DNA of 64,000 nt from an uncultured Myxococcales bacterium (GTDB taxonomy: Bacteria > Myxococcota_A > UBA9042): NCBI GenBank assembly GCA_903924465.1, contig CAIYBN010000038.1:53564-117563 (forward strand), in the 5' to 3' direction. Positions within the stretch are counted from its first letter, which is position 1, and the number at the start of each line of letters is the position of its first letter. Shown in pieces: positions 45,197 through 52,606 of this stretch. The notes under the pieces are model-generated. The model searched no databases. It saw only the letters and a program-made list of their open reading frames with translations, and was not told the DNA's origin. Made by a program: the position numbers and the translations under genes.

Positions 45197-46627
45197 ATGC
45201 GCAATTTCGACCTGTTCACCCATTCTTTGCTGGCTCTGGCCTGTGGCGTCGCGCTTGCCGGCTGTGGGACCGATGACGCTGCTGCGACCAGCCTGGCCGC
45301 CGATGACGCTGTCGTGGACAATGACCTCGGCGCCCTCGACGCTGCCGACGCGACGGGCGGGGACGCATCCGCTGATGACACGGCGGTGGACGATGCCACT
45401 GGCGAAGATGCGGCGTCAGACGCCGTGTACTCGGACGCGCCGTTTGAGATCGCGAGCCACACGGCCTTGCCACAGCTGATCTATGGCGGCATCGACGTCC
45501 TGCACAAGCCGCACATCGTCACGGTCACGTTTTCGGGCGACCCGTATGCGGACCAATTTGAAAAGTTTGCCGCGCAATTGCAGGACACGCAGTGGTGGGC
45601 CGCTTGGTCGATCAGCTACTGTTCGTCCACCGGCAAGTGCATCGGCAAAGGCGACACGGACAAGGTGCGCCTCGGCGTCACCGCCGCCAAGAGCTACACG
45701 GACTCCACCGTCCTGGGCGGCGCCTCGACCATCCAGCAATTCATCAAGAACCAGCTGGATGCCGCAACCTTGCCGGCGCCGGTTACGGACACGGTCTACG
45801 TCATCTACTTTCCGCAAGGCACGCAGATTACGCTGGCGAGCGGCGGCCAAACGGCCAAGAGCTGCCAGACGTTCGGCGGCTATCACCACTCGATGAAGTA
45901 CGGCAGCGGCCAAATCGCCTACGCCATCCTTCCCGAGTGCAAAAACGCGGGCAACGGCATGAGCCAGTTGGAAGGCGTGATCTTTTCTTCCAGCCACGAA
46001 ATCTCGGAAGCGGCGACCGATCCGTATTTCACCCAATCGGCGCAGGGCGAGATGCCGGGCGGCTTCAACATCAACACCCAGGACCTGAACGCCATTCCGT
46101 GGGATTTGGCCCTCGGCGGTGGTGAAGTGGCTGATTTGTGTCCATTTCTGCCATACGGCGGCTTTGGCTATGCTGAGGAGAACGGCTACAAGCTGACGCG
46201 GGTGTGGAGCAATCTGGCGGCAAAGGCCAATCACAATCCGTGCGTGCCCGCGGATCCCGGGCCGTATTTCAACGTGGCGCCGGAGAAGAACAAAGGGACG
46301 CACGTGAAGATCGAGCTGGGGCAGAGTGCGACGATTGCGCTGCACGCGTTTTCCGACATGCCGGTCAAGCCGTGGAGCGTCACCGCGGTGGACGTGGACT
46401 CTTTCCAGGGAGGCGGCACGCCGCTGACTTTTGACTTCGACGGACAGGCCTCGGCGACCGTGAACAACGGCGACGTCATCAACATGACGATTACCCGCGA
46501 CAACTTCGCCCAGCCGGCCTCGCCGTATGGTCCGATTGCGATGCTGATTTCGACGTCCGCGGACGGCCAATCGACGAACTATTGGCCGATTTGGTGCTAC
46601 ACGCAGAAAGAATTGACCGGTCAGTAG
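45197..46627 (+). CDS. Predicted lipoprotein with HExxE motif (metallopeptidase-like)
   Basis: A 476-residue exported lipoprotein: MRNF, hydrophobic stretch, lipobox LAGC (C23), then an Asp/Ala-rich linker of about 60 residues. An ATG at 45170 would add nine residues and is possible. The globular part includes SSHEISEAATDP (H267, E268), the HExxEAxTDP pattern seen in several secreted bacterial proteins and zinc-peptidase-like families. Two Cys pairs (YCSS-TGKC and SCQTF) suggest disulfides. The C-terminal 100 residues are beta-rich. Enzyme activity is a hypothesis; no third zinc ligand can be fixed by eye. Confidence 0.78.
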   Translation: MRNFDLFTHSLLALACGVALAGCGTDDAAATSLAADDAVVDNDLGALDAADATGGDASADDTAVDDATGEDAASDAVYSDAPFEIASHTALPQLIYGGIDVLHKPHIVTVTFSGDPYADQFEKFAAQLQDTQWWAAWSISYCSSTGKCIGKGDTDKVRLGVTAAKSYTDSTVLGGASTIQQFIKNQLDAATLPAPVTDTVYVIYFPQGTQITLASGGQTAKSCQTFGGYHHSMKYGSGQIAYAILPECKNAGNGMSQLEGVIFSSSHEISEAATDPYFTQSAQGEMPGGFNINTQDLNAIPWDLALGGGEVADLCPFLPYGGFGYAEENGYKLTRVWSNLAAKANHNPCVPADPGPYFNVAPEKNKGTHVKIELGQSATIALHAFSDMPVKPWSVTAVDVDSFQGGGTPLTFDFDGQASATVNNGDVINMTITRDNFAQPASPYGPIAMLISTSADGQSTNYWPIWCYTQKELTGQ

Positions 46628-46639
46628 GTGGGACGGCCG

Positions 46640-47239
46640 CTACGGCGCGGCCACTTCCGCTTTGGCGTGGGCCACAGCCGCGTGCATGCGCGTGAGCAGC
46701 TCCGTGCGCGTCACCAGCACGTGCACTTCCACGCCGTAGGCTTCAATCGCCTCGCGCCCGCCCTCTTCGCGGTCCACCAGAATCAGCGCGTGCTCCACGA
46801 TGTGGCCCGCCTGGCGAATGCGGTCAATCGCCTTGATCGTCGAGCCGCCGGTCGTGATCACGTCATCCACCACCGCGACGTGCGCGTGCGGCGGCAGATC
46901 GCCTTCCAGCCATTGCTCCGTGCCATGCTTCTTCGGCTCCTTGCGGACCACGAACGCGTTCAACGGATGCGAACGCGAATGACTGTGCATCGCGATGGCG
47001 TTGGCAATCGGATCCGCGCCAAGCGTCAGACCACCGACCGCGGCCAGACGGAACGGCTTGAGCGCCTCATAGCCCAACGCGCCAATCACATTCAGCCCTT
47101 CCGCCTGCAAGGTCACCGGCTTGCAATTCACGTAATACGGCGACGTTCCGCCCGACGCGAGGATGAACGGCGGATTTTCACGCACTTGGAAAGAGTGGAG
47201 CAGCAGCAGTTCAATCAACCGGTCTTTGCGCAAGTCCAT
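46640..47239 (-). CDS. pyrE: Orotate phosphoribosyltransferase
   Basis: Joins orotate and PRPP to give OMP in pyrimidine synthesis. The 199-residue protein starts at ATG 47239 (GGAGA upstream), which places the first conserved block [20 protein letters not shown] at the right distance; the longer frame upstream is antisense to pstB-phoU and is not part of it. The PRPP loop is [18 protein letters not shown] and the typical catalytic loop [10 protein letters not shown] is intact. Divergent from pstB across 198 bp, which contains the Pho box. Confidence 0.94.
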   Translation of the reverse strand: MDLRKDRLIELLLLHSFQVRENPPFILASGGTSPYYVNCKPVTLQAEGLNVIGALGYEALKPFRLAAVGGLTLGADPIANAIAMHSHSRSHPLNAFVVRKEPKKHGTEQWLEGDLPPHAHVAVVDDVITTGGSTIKAIDRIRQAGHIVEHALILVDREEGGREAIEAYGVEVHVLVTRTELLTRMHAAVAHAKAEVAAP

Positions 47240-47346
47240 GTGGGCGTCTCCGGCAAGCAGGGAAAGCTCGCCTCTCGACGTATAGCGGTGTCCGCGCGGC
47301 GCGTCGAGGGGCCGCACACGCTTTTGCCGAGACTGCATGCCGCGCG

Positions 47347-47385
47347 ACGTCACAGCTTGTCGCGCGGCCGTCATGCGACTGTCAC
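47347..47385 (+). promoter_or_regulatory. Tandem Pho box upstream of pstB
   Basis: The pair CCGTCAT-GCGA-CTGTCAC at 47368-47385 matches the enterobacterial Pho-box consensus (CTGTCAT-4-CTGTCAC) at 13 of 14 half-site bases. Upstream, ACGTCAC (47347-47353) and TTGTCGC (47357-47363) add two weaker half sites with a 10-11 bp period. The distance to the pstB ATG at 47438 is 53 bp. It predicts PhoB-type activation by phosphate limitation. Confidence 0.8.
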
Positions 47386-47437
47386 ACGGTTTGCGCAGAC
47401 TGCGCCGGCCCGGAAGTCCGGGCAGCGGAGCCTTGCG

Positions 47438-48211
47438 ATGGCGCTCAAACCTGGCGATACGCCGCGCATCCAGGTGCGGGATCTGGCGTTCCATTATGGC
47501 AATACCCAAGTGCTGCACGACAACTGCTTGGAGATCGCCGACAAGCGCATCACCGCGTTTATCGGCCCGTCGGGCTGCGGCAAGTCCACGCACATCCGCA
47601 CGTACAACCGCATGTTCGCGCTGTATCCCGGCCAGCACGCGACTGGCAGCGTCCAGCTGGGCGACGTCAACGTGCTCGATCCCAAGGCGATCGATGACAT
47701 CGCACTGCGCAGTCGCGTGGGCATGGTGTTCCAGAAGCCGACACCGTTTCCGATGACGATTTTCGACAACGTCGCTTTCGGCCTGAAGTTGCTGGGCATC
47801 CACGGCGCGGAGCTGGAGGACCGCGTCGTCGGCGCGCTGAAAAACGCGGCGCTGTGGGACGAGGTGAAGGATCGCCTGAAAGAATCCGGTTTGCAGCTGT
47901 CCGGCGGTCAACAGCAGCGTCTGTGCATCGCGCGGGCGCTGGCGGTGGAGCCGGAAGTGCTGCTCCTGGATGAGCCGGCGTCGGCGCTGGATCCGATCGC
48001 GACGGCGCGCATCGAAGAATTGGTCCAGGAGATGCGCGGGCGGTACACTGTGGTCATTGTGACGCACAACCTGCAACAAGCGGCGCGGGTCAGTGATTAC
48101 ACGACGTTTTTCTACCTCGGCAAAGTCATCGAGCACGGACCGACGGATCTGATCTTCACGCGGCCAACCGAGCAGCGGACAGAAGACTACATCACCGGTC
48201 GCTTCGGTTAG
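47438..48211 (+). CDS. pstB: Phosphate ABC transporter ATP-binding protein
   Basis: ATPase of the high-affinity phosphate importer PstSCAB, on the cytoplasmic face. The 257-residue protein has Walker [10 protein letters not shown] at 43-51, the PstB-type [19 protein letters not shown], the ABC signature LSGGQQQR and Walker [17 protein letters not shown] precedes the ATG at 47438. It is followed by phoU 9 bp later, but pstS, pstC and pstA are not here. Regulation by phosphate is indicated by the Pho box upstream. Confidence 0.96.
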   Translation: MALKPGDTPRIQVRDLAFHYGNTQVLHDNCLEIADKRITAFIGPSGCGKSTHIRTYNRMFALYPGQHATGSVQLGDVNVLDPKAIDDIALRSRVGMVFQKPTPFPMTIFDNVAFGLKLLGIHGAELEDRVVGALKNAALWDEVKDRLKESGLQLSGGQQQRLCIARALAVEPEVLLLDEPASALDPIATARIEELVQEMRGRYTVVIVTHNLQQAARVSDYTTFFYLGKVIEHGPTDLIFTRPTEQRTEDYITGRFG

Positions 48212-48220
48212 GAGTTGCGC

Positions 48221-48898
48221 ATGGCAATGCACACGGATCGCACGTACGAGGCTGAGCTGCTGGCGCTGCGGGATCGGCTGGTCGACATGGTCGGTCAGGT
48301 CGAGCAGATGACGGTGGAAGCGGTGAAGGCCGTGGTCGAACGCGATGGCCAACTGGCGCGCGAGACGATTCGCCTGGACCGGCGCGTCAATCGCGCGGAG
48401 GTGGAAATTGACGAAGCCTGCATGCTGTTGCTCGCGCGGCGGCAGCCGGTGGCGTCGGACCTGCGCCTGGTGACGACGGCGCTGAAGATGGTGACGGACA
48501 TTGAGCGCATCGGCGATGTGGCGGTGAACCTGTGCGAGCGGGCGATCGATCTGGCGGGCGAGCCGGCGATTCCGGTGATCGACGAAGCGCTGAATGCGCT
48601 CGGACAACTGGCGGCGGCGATGCTGCGCAAGGCGATCGAGGCCTTTGCCGAGCGCGATGCCGAGAAAGCCGACGCGGTGCTGGTGATGGACGACGACGCG
48701 GACGAGCGCTACCACCAGATTGTCCGGGCGCTGGCGCAGCGGATCCGCGACAATCCGGACAAGGTGGAGCAGAACGTCGCCCTGCAATCGGCGGCCAAGC
48801 AGCTGGAGCGGATCGGCGATCACGCGACCAATCTGGCGGAGCAGGTCATCTTGCTGGTGCGCGGGCAGGATTTGCGCCATCTGGGGAAATTGGCCTAG
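48221..48898 (+). CDS. phoU: Phosphate signalling protein PhoU
   Basis: Negative regulator that links the Pst transporter to the PhoR/PhoB system. The 225-residue protein is a two-repeat helical bundle with the family blocks VEQMTVEAVKAV, RLVTTALKMVTDIERIGD and LQSAAKQLERIGDHATN; the acidic metal-cluster residues in the two RIGD motifs are present. AGGAG lies 7 bases before ATG 48221. In the pstB operon. Ends just before a dispersed-repeat copy. Confidence 0.96.
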   Translation: MAMHTDRTYEAELLALRDRLVDMVGQVEQMTVEAVKAVVERDGQLARETIRLDRRVNRAEVEIDEACMLLLARRQPVASDLRLVTTALKMVTDIERIGDVAVNLCERAIDLAGEPAIPVIDEALNALGQLAAAMLRKAIEAFAERDAEKADAVLVMDDDADERYHQIVRALAQRIRDNPDKVEQNVALQSAAKQLERIGDHATNLAEQVILLVRGQDLRHLGKLA

Positions 48899-48901
48899 AC
48901 A

Positions 48902-49026
48902 TGCTGACCTATGTCCAACATCAAGTTCTTCCGGTCAGACCTGTTGCATGTCGGACTGGACCGCGAGCGTGCACCTTTGGTGGCACGCCGCGGATGAAAG
49001 CGGCTTGATCTCGAACTTCGGTCGGA
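48902..49026 (+). repeat. Dispersed intergenic repeat, copy B
   Basis: About 125 bp starting 3 bp after the phoU stop. Same orientation as copy A and opposite to copy C. TGACC near the left end can pair with GGTCA about 25 bp in, and GGTCGG lies at the right end. With copy C it brackets the nucleotidyltransferase gene. Confidence 0.88.
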
Positions 49027-49109
49027 GTGTATAGACGTTGCGGCATTGCTGAAGGCATCGCATGATCGGCGGCAGCACGGCACGCATCGCCGCGCAGTAG
49101 GGCCGCGCC

Positions 49110-49862
49110 ATGAAAGCCATCCTCCTCGCTGCGGGCGTCGGCCGGCGCTTGCGACCGTACACCGAAGACAGACCCAAGTGCCTCCTGCCGCTGGGTGGCA
49201 AGACCCTGCTGGACCGCCACCTGGACGCGTTGGCAGCCAACGGCGTGCACGAAGTCATCCTCGTACTGGGCCATTGCGGCGACCAGATCCGCGCGGCGGT
49301 GGCCAAGCGCCCGGACGCGGCGCGGGTGCAATTCCTGGAGAACCGCCGCTACACGGAAGGCTCGATCCTGTCGTTGCACACGGCGATCGGCCACATCGAC
49401 GACCACGCGGATGGCGCGATTGTCATGGATGCCGACGTGCTCTATCCGCGCGAGTTGATGCGCCGGCTGGTGAAAGCGCCAGGCACGGCGTTTCTGGTCG
49501 ACGAGACGAGCTTGGAAACGGGCGAGGAAATGACCGTCGGCATCAAGGACGGCCGCGTTCGCACCATCGACCGCTTCGTCGGCGACGGCTGGGATCTGAA
49601 GGGCGAGACGGTCGGCTTTACCAAATTTGCCGCAGAAGACGCGCCGGAGTTGCGCAAGCACATGGACGCCTGTCTCGCGGAAGGCCTGAACAAGGCCGAG
49701 TACGAAGCCGCGATCATCCGGATGCTCAAGACGCACCCCGGGCATTACGCGCTGGTGGGCGACTTGCCGTGGACAGAGATCGACTTTGAGTCGGACGTCG
49801 AAGTGGCCAAGGCGATGCTGGCGGAAGTCGAAGCGCTGGATGCCCAGCCCCCTGCGCGCTGA
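49110..49862 (+). CDS. Sugar/choline-phosphate nucleotidyltransferase (LicC-like)
   Basis: A 250-residue nucleotidyltransferase that activates a phosphorylated alcohol or sugar with CTP or another NTP. The signature LAAGVGRRLRPYTEDRPKCL is at residues 6-25, and later VMDADVLY binds metal. The shape, and the next gene being a CDP-alcohol phosphatidyltransferase, suggest a CDP-alcohol such as CDP-choline, CDP-ethanolamine or CDP-inositol as the product. An inositol-1-phosphate cytidylyltransferase is an equal option. It is enclosed by inverted repeats B and C; its stop TGA is inside copy C. Ribosome site is weak. Confidence 0.85.
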   Translation: MKAILLAAGVGRRLRPYTEDRPKCLLPLGGKTLLDRHLDALAANGVHEVILVLGHCGDQIRAAVAKRPDAARVQFLENRRYTEGSILSLHTAIGHIDDHADGAIVMDADVLYPRELMRRLVKAPGTAFLVDETSLETGEEMTVGIKDGRVRTIDRFVGDGWDLKGETVGFTKFAAEDAPELRKHMDACLAEGLNKAEYEAAIIRMLKTHPGHYALVGDLPWTEIDFESDVEVAKAMLAEVEALDAQPPAR

Positions 49863-49982
49863 CCGAAGTTCGCGATCGAGCGTCTGCGGTCCGCGGCGTG
49901 CCACCGGAAGTGCACGCGCGCGGTCCAGTCCGAGATGCAACAGCCCTGACCGGCTAGCCCTGGAATCCAAGCCTGGTCAGCA
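49857..49982 (-). repeat. Dispersed intergenic repeat, copy C (inverted)
   Basis: About 126 bp, the reverse complement of copies A and B. Its left edge provides the stop codon of the nucleotidyltransferase gene, so the element or its ancestor inserted at or created the gene's 3' end. The right edge lies 18 bp before the phosphatidyltransferase ATG. Confidence 0.88.
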
Positions 49983-50000
49983 AGTGACACGGAGCTCGCC

Positions 50001-51008
50001 ATGACCGTCCAGTACGTCCTGCACGACCGTTCGATTCTGCTGCCGTACGTGACGCGGTTCATCGTGGCGCCGCTGGAACGGCGAATTCCGCGGTCCATTT
50101 CGGCCAACGCGCTGACGCTGTCATCGCTGACGTGTGCGGCGAGCGGTTTTGTGCTCGCGCTGCTGGCAACGCCGTCGCGGCTCAGCCTGTTCGCCGTGGC
50201 GCTGCTCTTTTGCGGCTATACGCTGTTCGACAATCTGGACGGCCCGCACGCCCGCGCGATGGGGACCAGTTCGCCGTTGGGTGAATTCCTCGACCACTGG
50301 CTGGACAGCCTGAACGGCTTGTTTGTCTTTGTCGGCAGCGTCTATGCGTTGGGCGCGGCCGATCAGCGGACGCTCGCGATCGTCGCGTTGATGGTGGCAA
50401 GCGTGTCGCTGACCTTTTGGGAGCAACGCGTGACCGGGCGGATGTACATGGGTCGCGTCGGCACACTGGAAGGACTGGTGATGGTGCTGACACTACTGTT
50501 TGGCATGGCCGCGCTCGGTCCGGACGCGGTCCACGCGCTGACGTGGCACGGCTACGACGCCATCGACCTGTTCCTGGCTCTCGCCGTCCTCGCCGGCGGC
50601 GCCACGATTGTCGGCCCGATCGTGCGCACCGGTCGCCGCTTCAGCGACGCGGCCGGCATCCTGATCGTGCTGAGCTGCTTCGTGGCTTGGGGCGTTTTCG
50701 GCCAGACGCCGCTGCTGGCGGTGTTCGTGCTGATCGGGCTAACCGGTCCGCTCACCGGCGGTCGCCTGCTGATGGGTCGCGTGGTCAAGGACGAGTCGAT
50801 CGGGCGGCCGCCCTACACCTTGGCCGCGGCTGCTGTCTTTGCTCTCAGTGCTGCGCGGGGGCACCTCCCCGTCAGCGGGCAAGCACAGGTGGCCTGGTTC
50901 CTCGGGGCCGCTCTGGCGATCCACGTGCTACTGGACTTCCGCCGCGGTGTGCGACTTCTGGGACAGTACGTACGGCCAACCGAAGTGCTGCGGCTTCTGC
51001 TTCCTTGA
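50001..51008 (+). CDS. CDP-alcohol phosphatidyltransferase family protein
   Basis: Integral membrane enzyme of 335 residues that condenses a CDP-linked alcohol with a second alcohol, typically diacylglycerol or another polyol. The diagnostic D-x2-DG-x2-AR-x8-G-x3-D-x3-D signature is complete: D77, D80, G81, A84, R85, G94, D98, D102. Eight or more hydrophobic segments are visible. GGAG precedes the ATG. Paired with the nucleotidyltransferase just upstream, as in the CDP-choline pathway of Treponema and the inositol systems of thermophiles. Length is closer to the choline/ethanolamine phosphotransferase type than to short PgsA-like proteins. Confidence 0.9.
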   Translation: MTVQYVLHDRSILLPYVTRFIVAPLERRIPRSISANALTLSSLTCAASGFVLALLATPSRLSLFAVALLFCGYTLFDNLDGPHARAMGTSSPLGEFLDHWLDSLNGLFVFVGSVYALGAADQRTLAIVALMVASVSLTFWEQRVTGRMYMGRVGTLEGLVMVLTLLFGMAALGPDAVHALTWHGYDAIDLFLALAVLAGGATIVGPIVRTGRRFSDAAGILIVLSCFVAWGVFGQTPLLAVFVLIGLTGPLTGGRLLMGRVVKDESIGRPPYTLAAAAVFALSAARGHLPVSGQAQVAWFLGAALAIHVLLDFRRGVRLLGQYVRPTEVLRLLLP

Positions 51009-51071
51009 CACCACGTCCGGTTTGGCAGTGAATTCCGCGCGCGCCGGCATGTGGCGCAGCAAGGACTTGCC

Positions 51072-51953
51072 ATGACGGAACCACGCATTTTTGCCAAACC
51101 GCCGCACTTCGCGCCGTCCTGGCTGCGGGCAATCGCTGCGTCGACCAAGGCACCGAAGGGCGAAATCACCCTGCCTCGCCTGGACATGGAACTGCTGCCG
51201 CAGCCTCTGGATGCGGCACGGCTGGCACGCTACCGCGAGCTGTGCGGCTTTGCCGAGAGCCTGGAACTGCCACCGACCTGGCCGCAAGTTGCGTGCGGCG
51301 CGCTGCACATGCAGATGCTGACCGACCCGAGCTTTCCGCTACCGGCGATGGGCGTCGTGCATTTGCGCAATCACATCGAACAGCTCCAGCCCATTCCCGT
51401 TGACGCACCGCTGCACTACGCCTGCCACCTGGAGCCGATTCGCGCGACGGACAAGGGCGATGAGATGGACCTGGTGACGGTCGCAACGGTGAACGGCGAG
51501 GTGGTGTGGCGTGCGGTCATCACGATGTTGTCGCGCGCCCGCAAAGTGAAGCGCGGTACGCCACCGTCGCAGATGGTCACAGCCGAGCCGAGTGGCCCCG
51601 TCCTGCCGCTGCGGTCGATGGAACTCCTGGTGCCTGAAGATCTGGGCCGCCGCTACGCCCGGGTTGCCGGCGACTTCAATCCCATCCATCAGCACGCGCT
51701 CCTGGCCAAGCCTTTCGGCTTCAAGCGGGCGATCATCCACGGTATGTGGTCGCTTGCCCGCGCGGTCGCAGCGTGCCAGAACGACATGCCCAGTGGCCCG
51801 GTGGCCATCGACGTCGCCTTTCGCCGTCCGATCTTCCTGCCGTCGACAGTCCGGCTGAATCTGGCACGCGGCGCCACGGGACTGGAGTTTGTTGTGGTCA
51901 GTCAGAACGGCAAGACGGTGCATTTGCGGGGTACGATCCGGCCGCTCAGCTAG
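51072..51953 (+). CDS. MaoC-like (double-hotdog) acyl-CoA dehydratase family protein
   Basis: A 293-residue soluble protein with a C-terminal MaoC/(R)-specific enoyl-CoA hydratase domain. The hydratase-2 motif reads YARVAGDFNPIHQHALLAK, with the catalytic Asp and His pair (D-x4-H), and a second block is FKRAIIHGMW. The N-terminal half is probably the degenerate hotdog with HLEPI and VVWRAVITML. ATG 51072 with AAGGA upstream is preferred. Role: hydration of enoyl-acyl thioesters in lipid metabolism; the exact substrate cannot be read. Separate from the lipid genes before it by 63 bp. Confidence 0.88.
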   Translation: MTEPRIFAKPPHFAPSWLRAIAASTKAPKGEITLPRLDMELLPQPLDAARLARYRELCGFAESLELPPTWPQVACGALHMQMLTDPSFPLPAMGVVHLRNHIEQLQPIPVDAPLHYACHLEPIRATDKGDEMDLVTVATVNGEVVWRAVITMLSRARKVKRGTPPSQMVTAEPSGPVLPLRSMELLVPEDLGRRYARVAGDFNPIHQHALLAKPFGFKRAIIHGMWSLARAVAACQNDMPSGPVAIDVAFRRPIFLPSTVRLNLARGATGLEFVVVSQNGKTVHLRGTIRPLS

Positions 51954-51970
51954 AAAATCTTGCGATTTGG

Positions 51971-52528
51971 CTACTTGACCTGCGCGCCAGCCGCTCTTGC
52001 CGCTGCCAGGAAGCCGTCCACGTCGTCCGGCGTCACAAACCAGCGCTTCTCGCCTTCCAGGACCACGCCGCCTTCGCGCTGCGTCGCCCACACGCGCGCG
52101 CGCGTGTCGCCGAGCAGGTAAAGACCCGTGTAGAGGCCGGGCAGCCCCGTGCCAGCGAGCCGCAGGTTGAGTTTGGCCTGGGTCCGCTGCACCGTCACGC
52201 CATCCAGCGGCATCCGGAAGGTGCTGGTCAGCGTGTGGACTTTCAACGCGCCATCCGCGATCTCATAGCGCAGTCGCTCCGCACCCAGGAAGCACAACGC
52301 GACCAGCCAGAACGCAAGAATAGGCAGAACGGTCATCGCGACCAGCACCGGGATGTGCAAATGCAGGCCGTGAAGCTTATCCGCCTCCGCCGGCACGGTC
52401 AGCACGCCAGATACGATGACCATCGGCACGAGCGTGGCAACGGCCAGCAGGACACCGACCACGCGGCGCGAACGCTGCCACACCTGCGGCGGCGAGAAGG
52501 ACATGGGGACGGGCAAAGACTTGCTCAT
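51971..52528 (-). CDS. Membrane-anchored PH-like domain protein
   Basis: A 185-residue protein with two TM segments (about residues 22-42 and 59-80) followed by a bacterial PH-like domain: ERLRYEIADGALKVHT, MPLDGVTVQRTQ, and WFVTPDDVDGFLAAARA near the end. The function of such proteins is unknown; many sit in membrane-stress or lipid contexts. The ATG at 52528 was chosen over upstream codons because it starts just before the hydrophobic region; no strong ribosome site. Convergent with the MaoC-like gene with 17 bp between. Confidence 0.75.
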   Translation of the reverse strand: MSKSLPVPMSFSPPQVWQRSRRVVGVLLAVATLVPMVIVSGVLTVPAEADKLHGLHLHIPVLVAMTVLPILAFWLVALCFLGAERLRYEIADGALKVHTLTSTFRMPLDGVTVQRTQAKLNLRLAGTGLPGLYTGLYLLGDTRARVWATQREGGVVLEGEKRWFVTPDDVDGFLAAARAAGAQVK

Positions 52529-52606
52529 GACACAGCCCAGCAAGCCGGAAATCCGGCGCGAAACCAAGATAGGCCGATCCCGCGGACTTGCCAATTGCCC
52601 GAGTAG

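Noticed and set aside
46640..48880. Very long minus-strand open frame (746 codons) covering pyrE and running back through pstB and phoU
   Set aside because: Only the last 199 codons look like a protein (PyrE). The rest is antisense to pstB-phoU, whose domains are intact and which have normal ribosome sites.
48905..49083. Short peptide shared by the repeat copies as a small gene
   Set aside because: Copies B and C share a frame, but copy A breaks it and no start or ribosome site is conserved.
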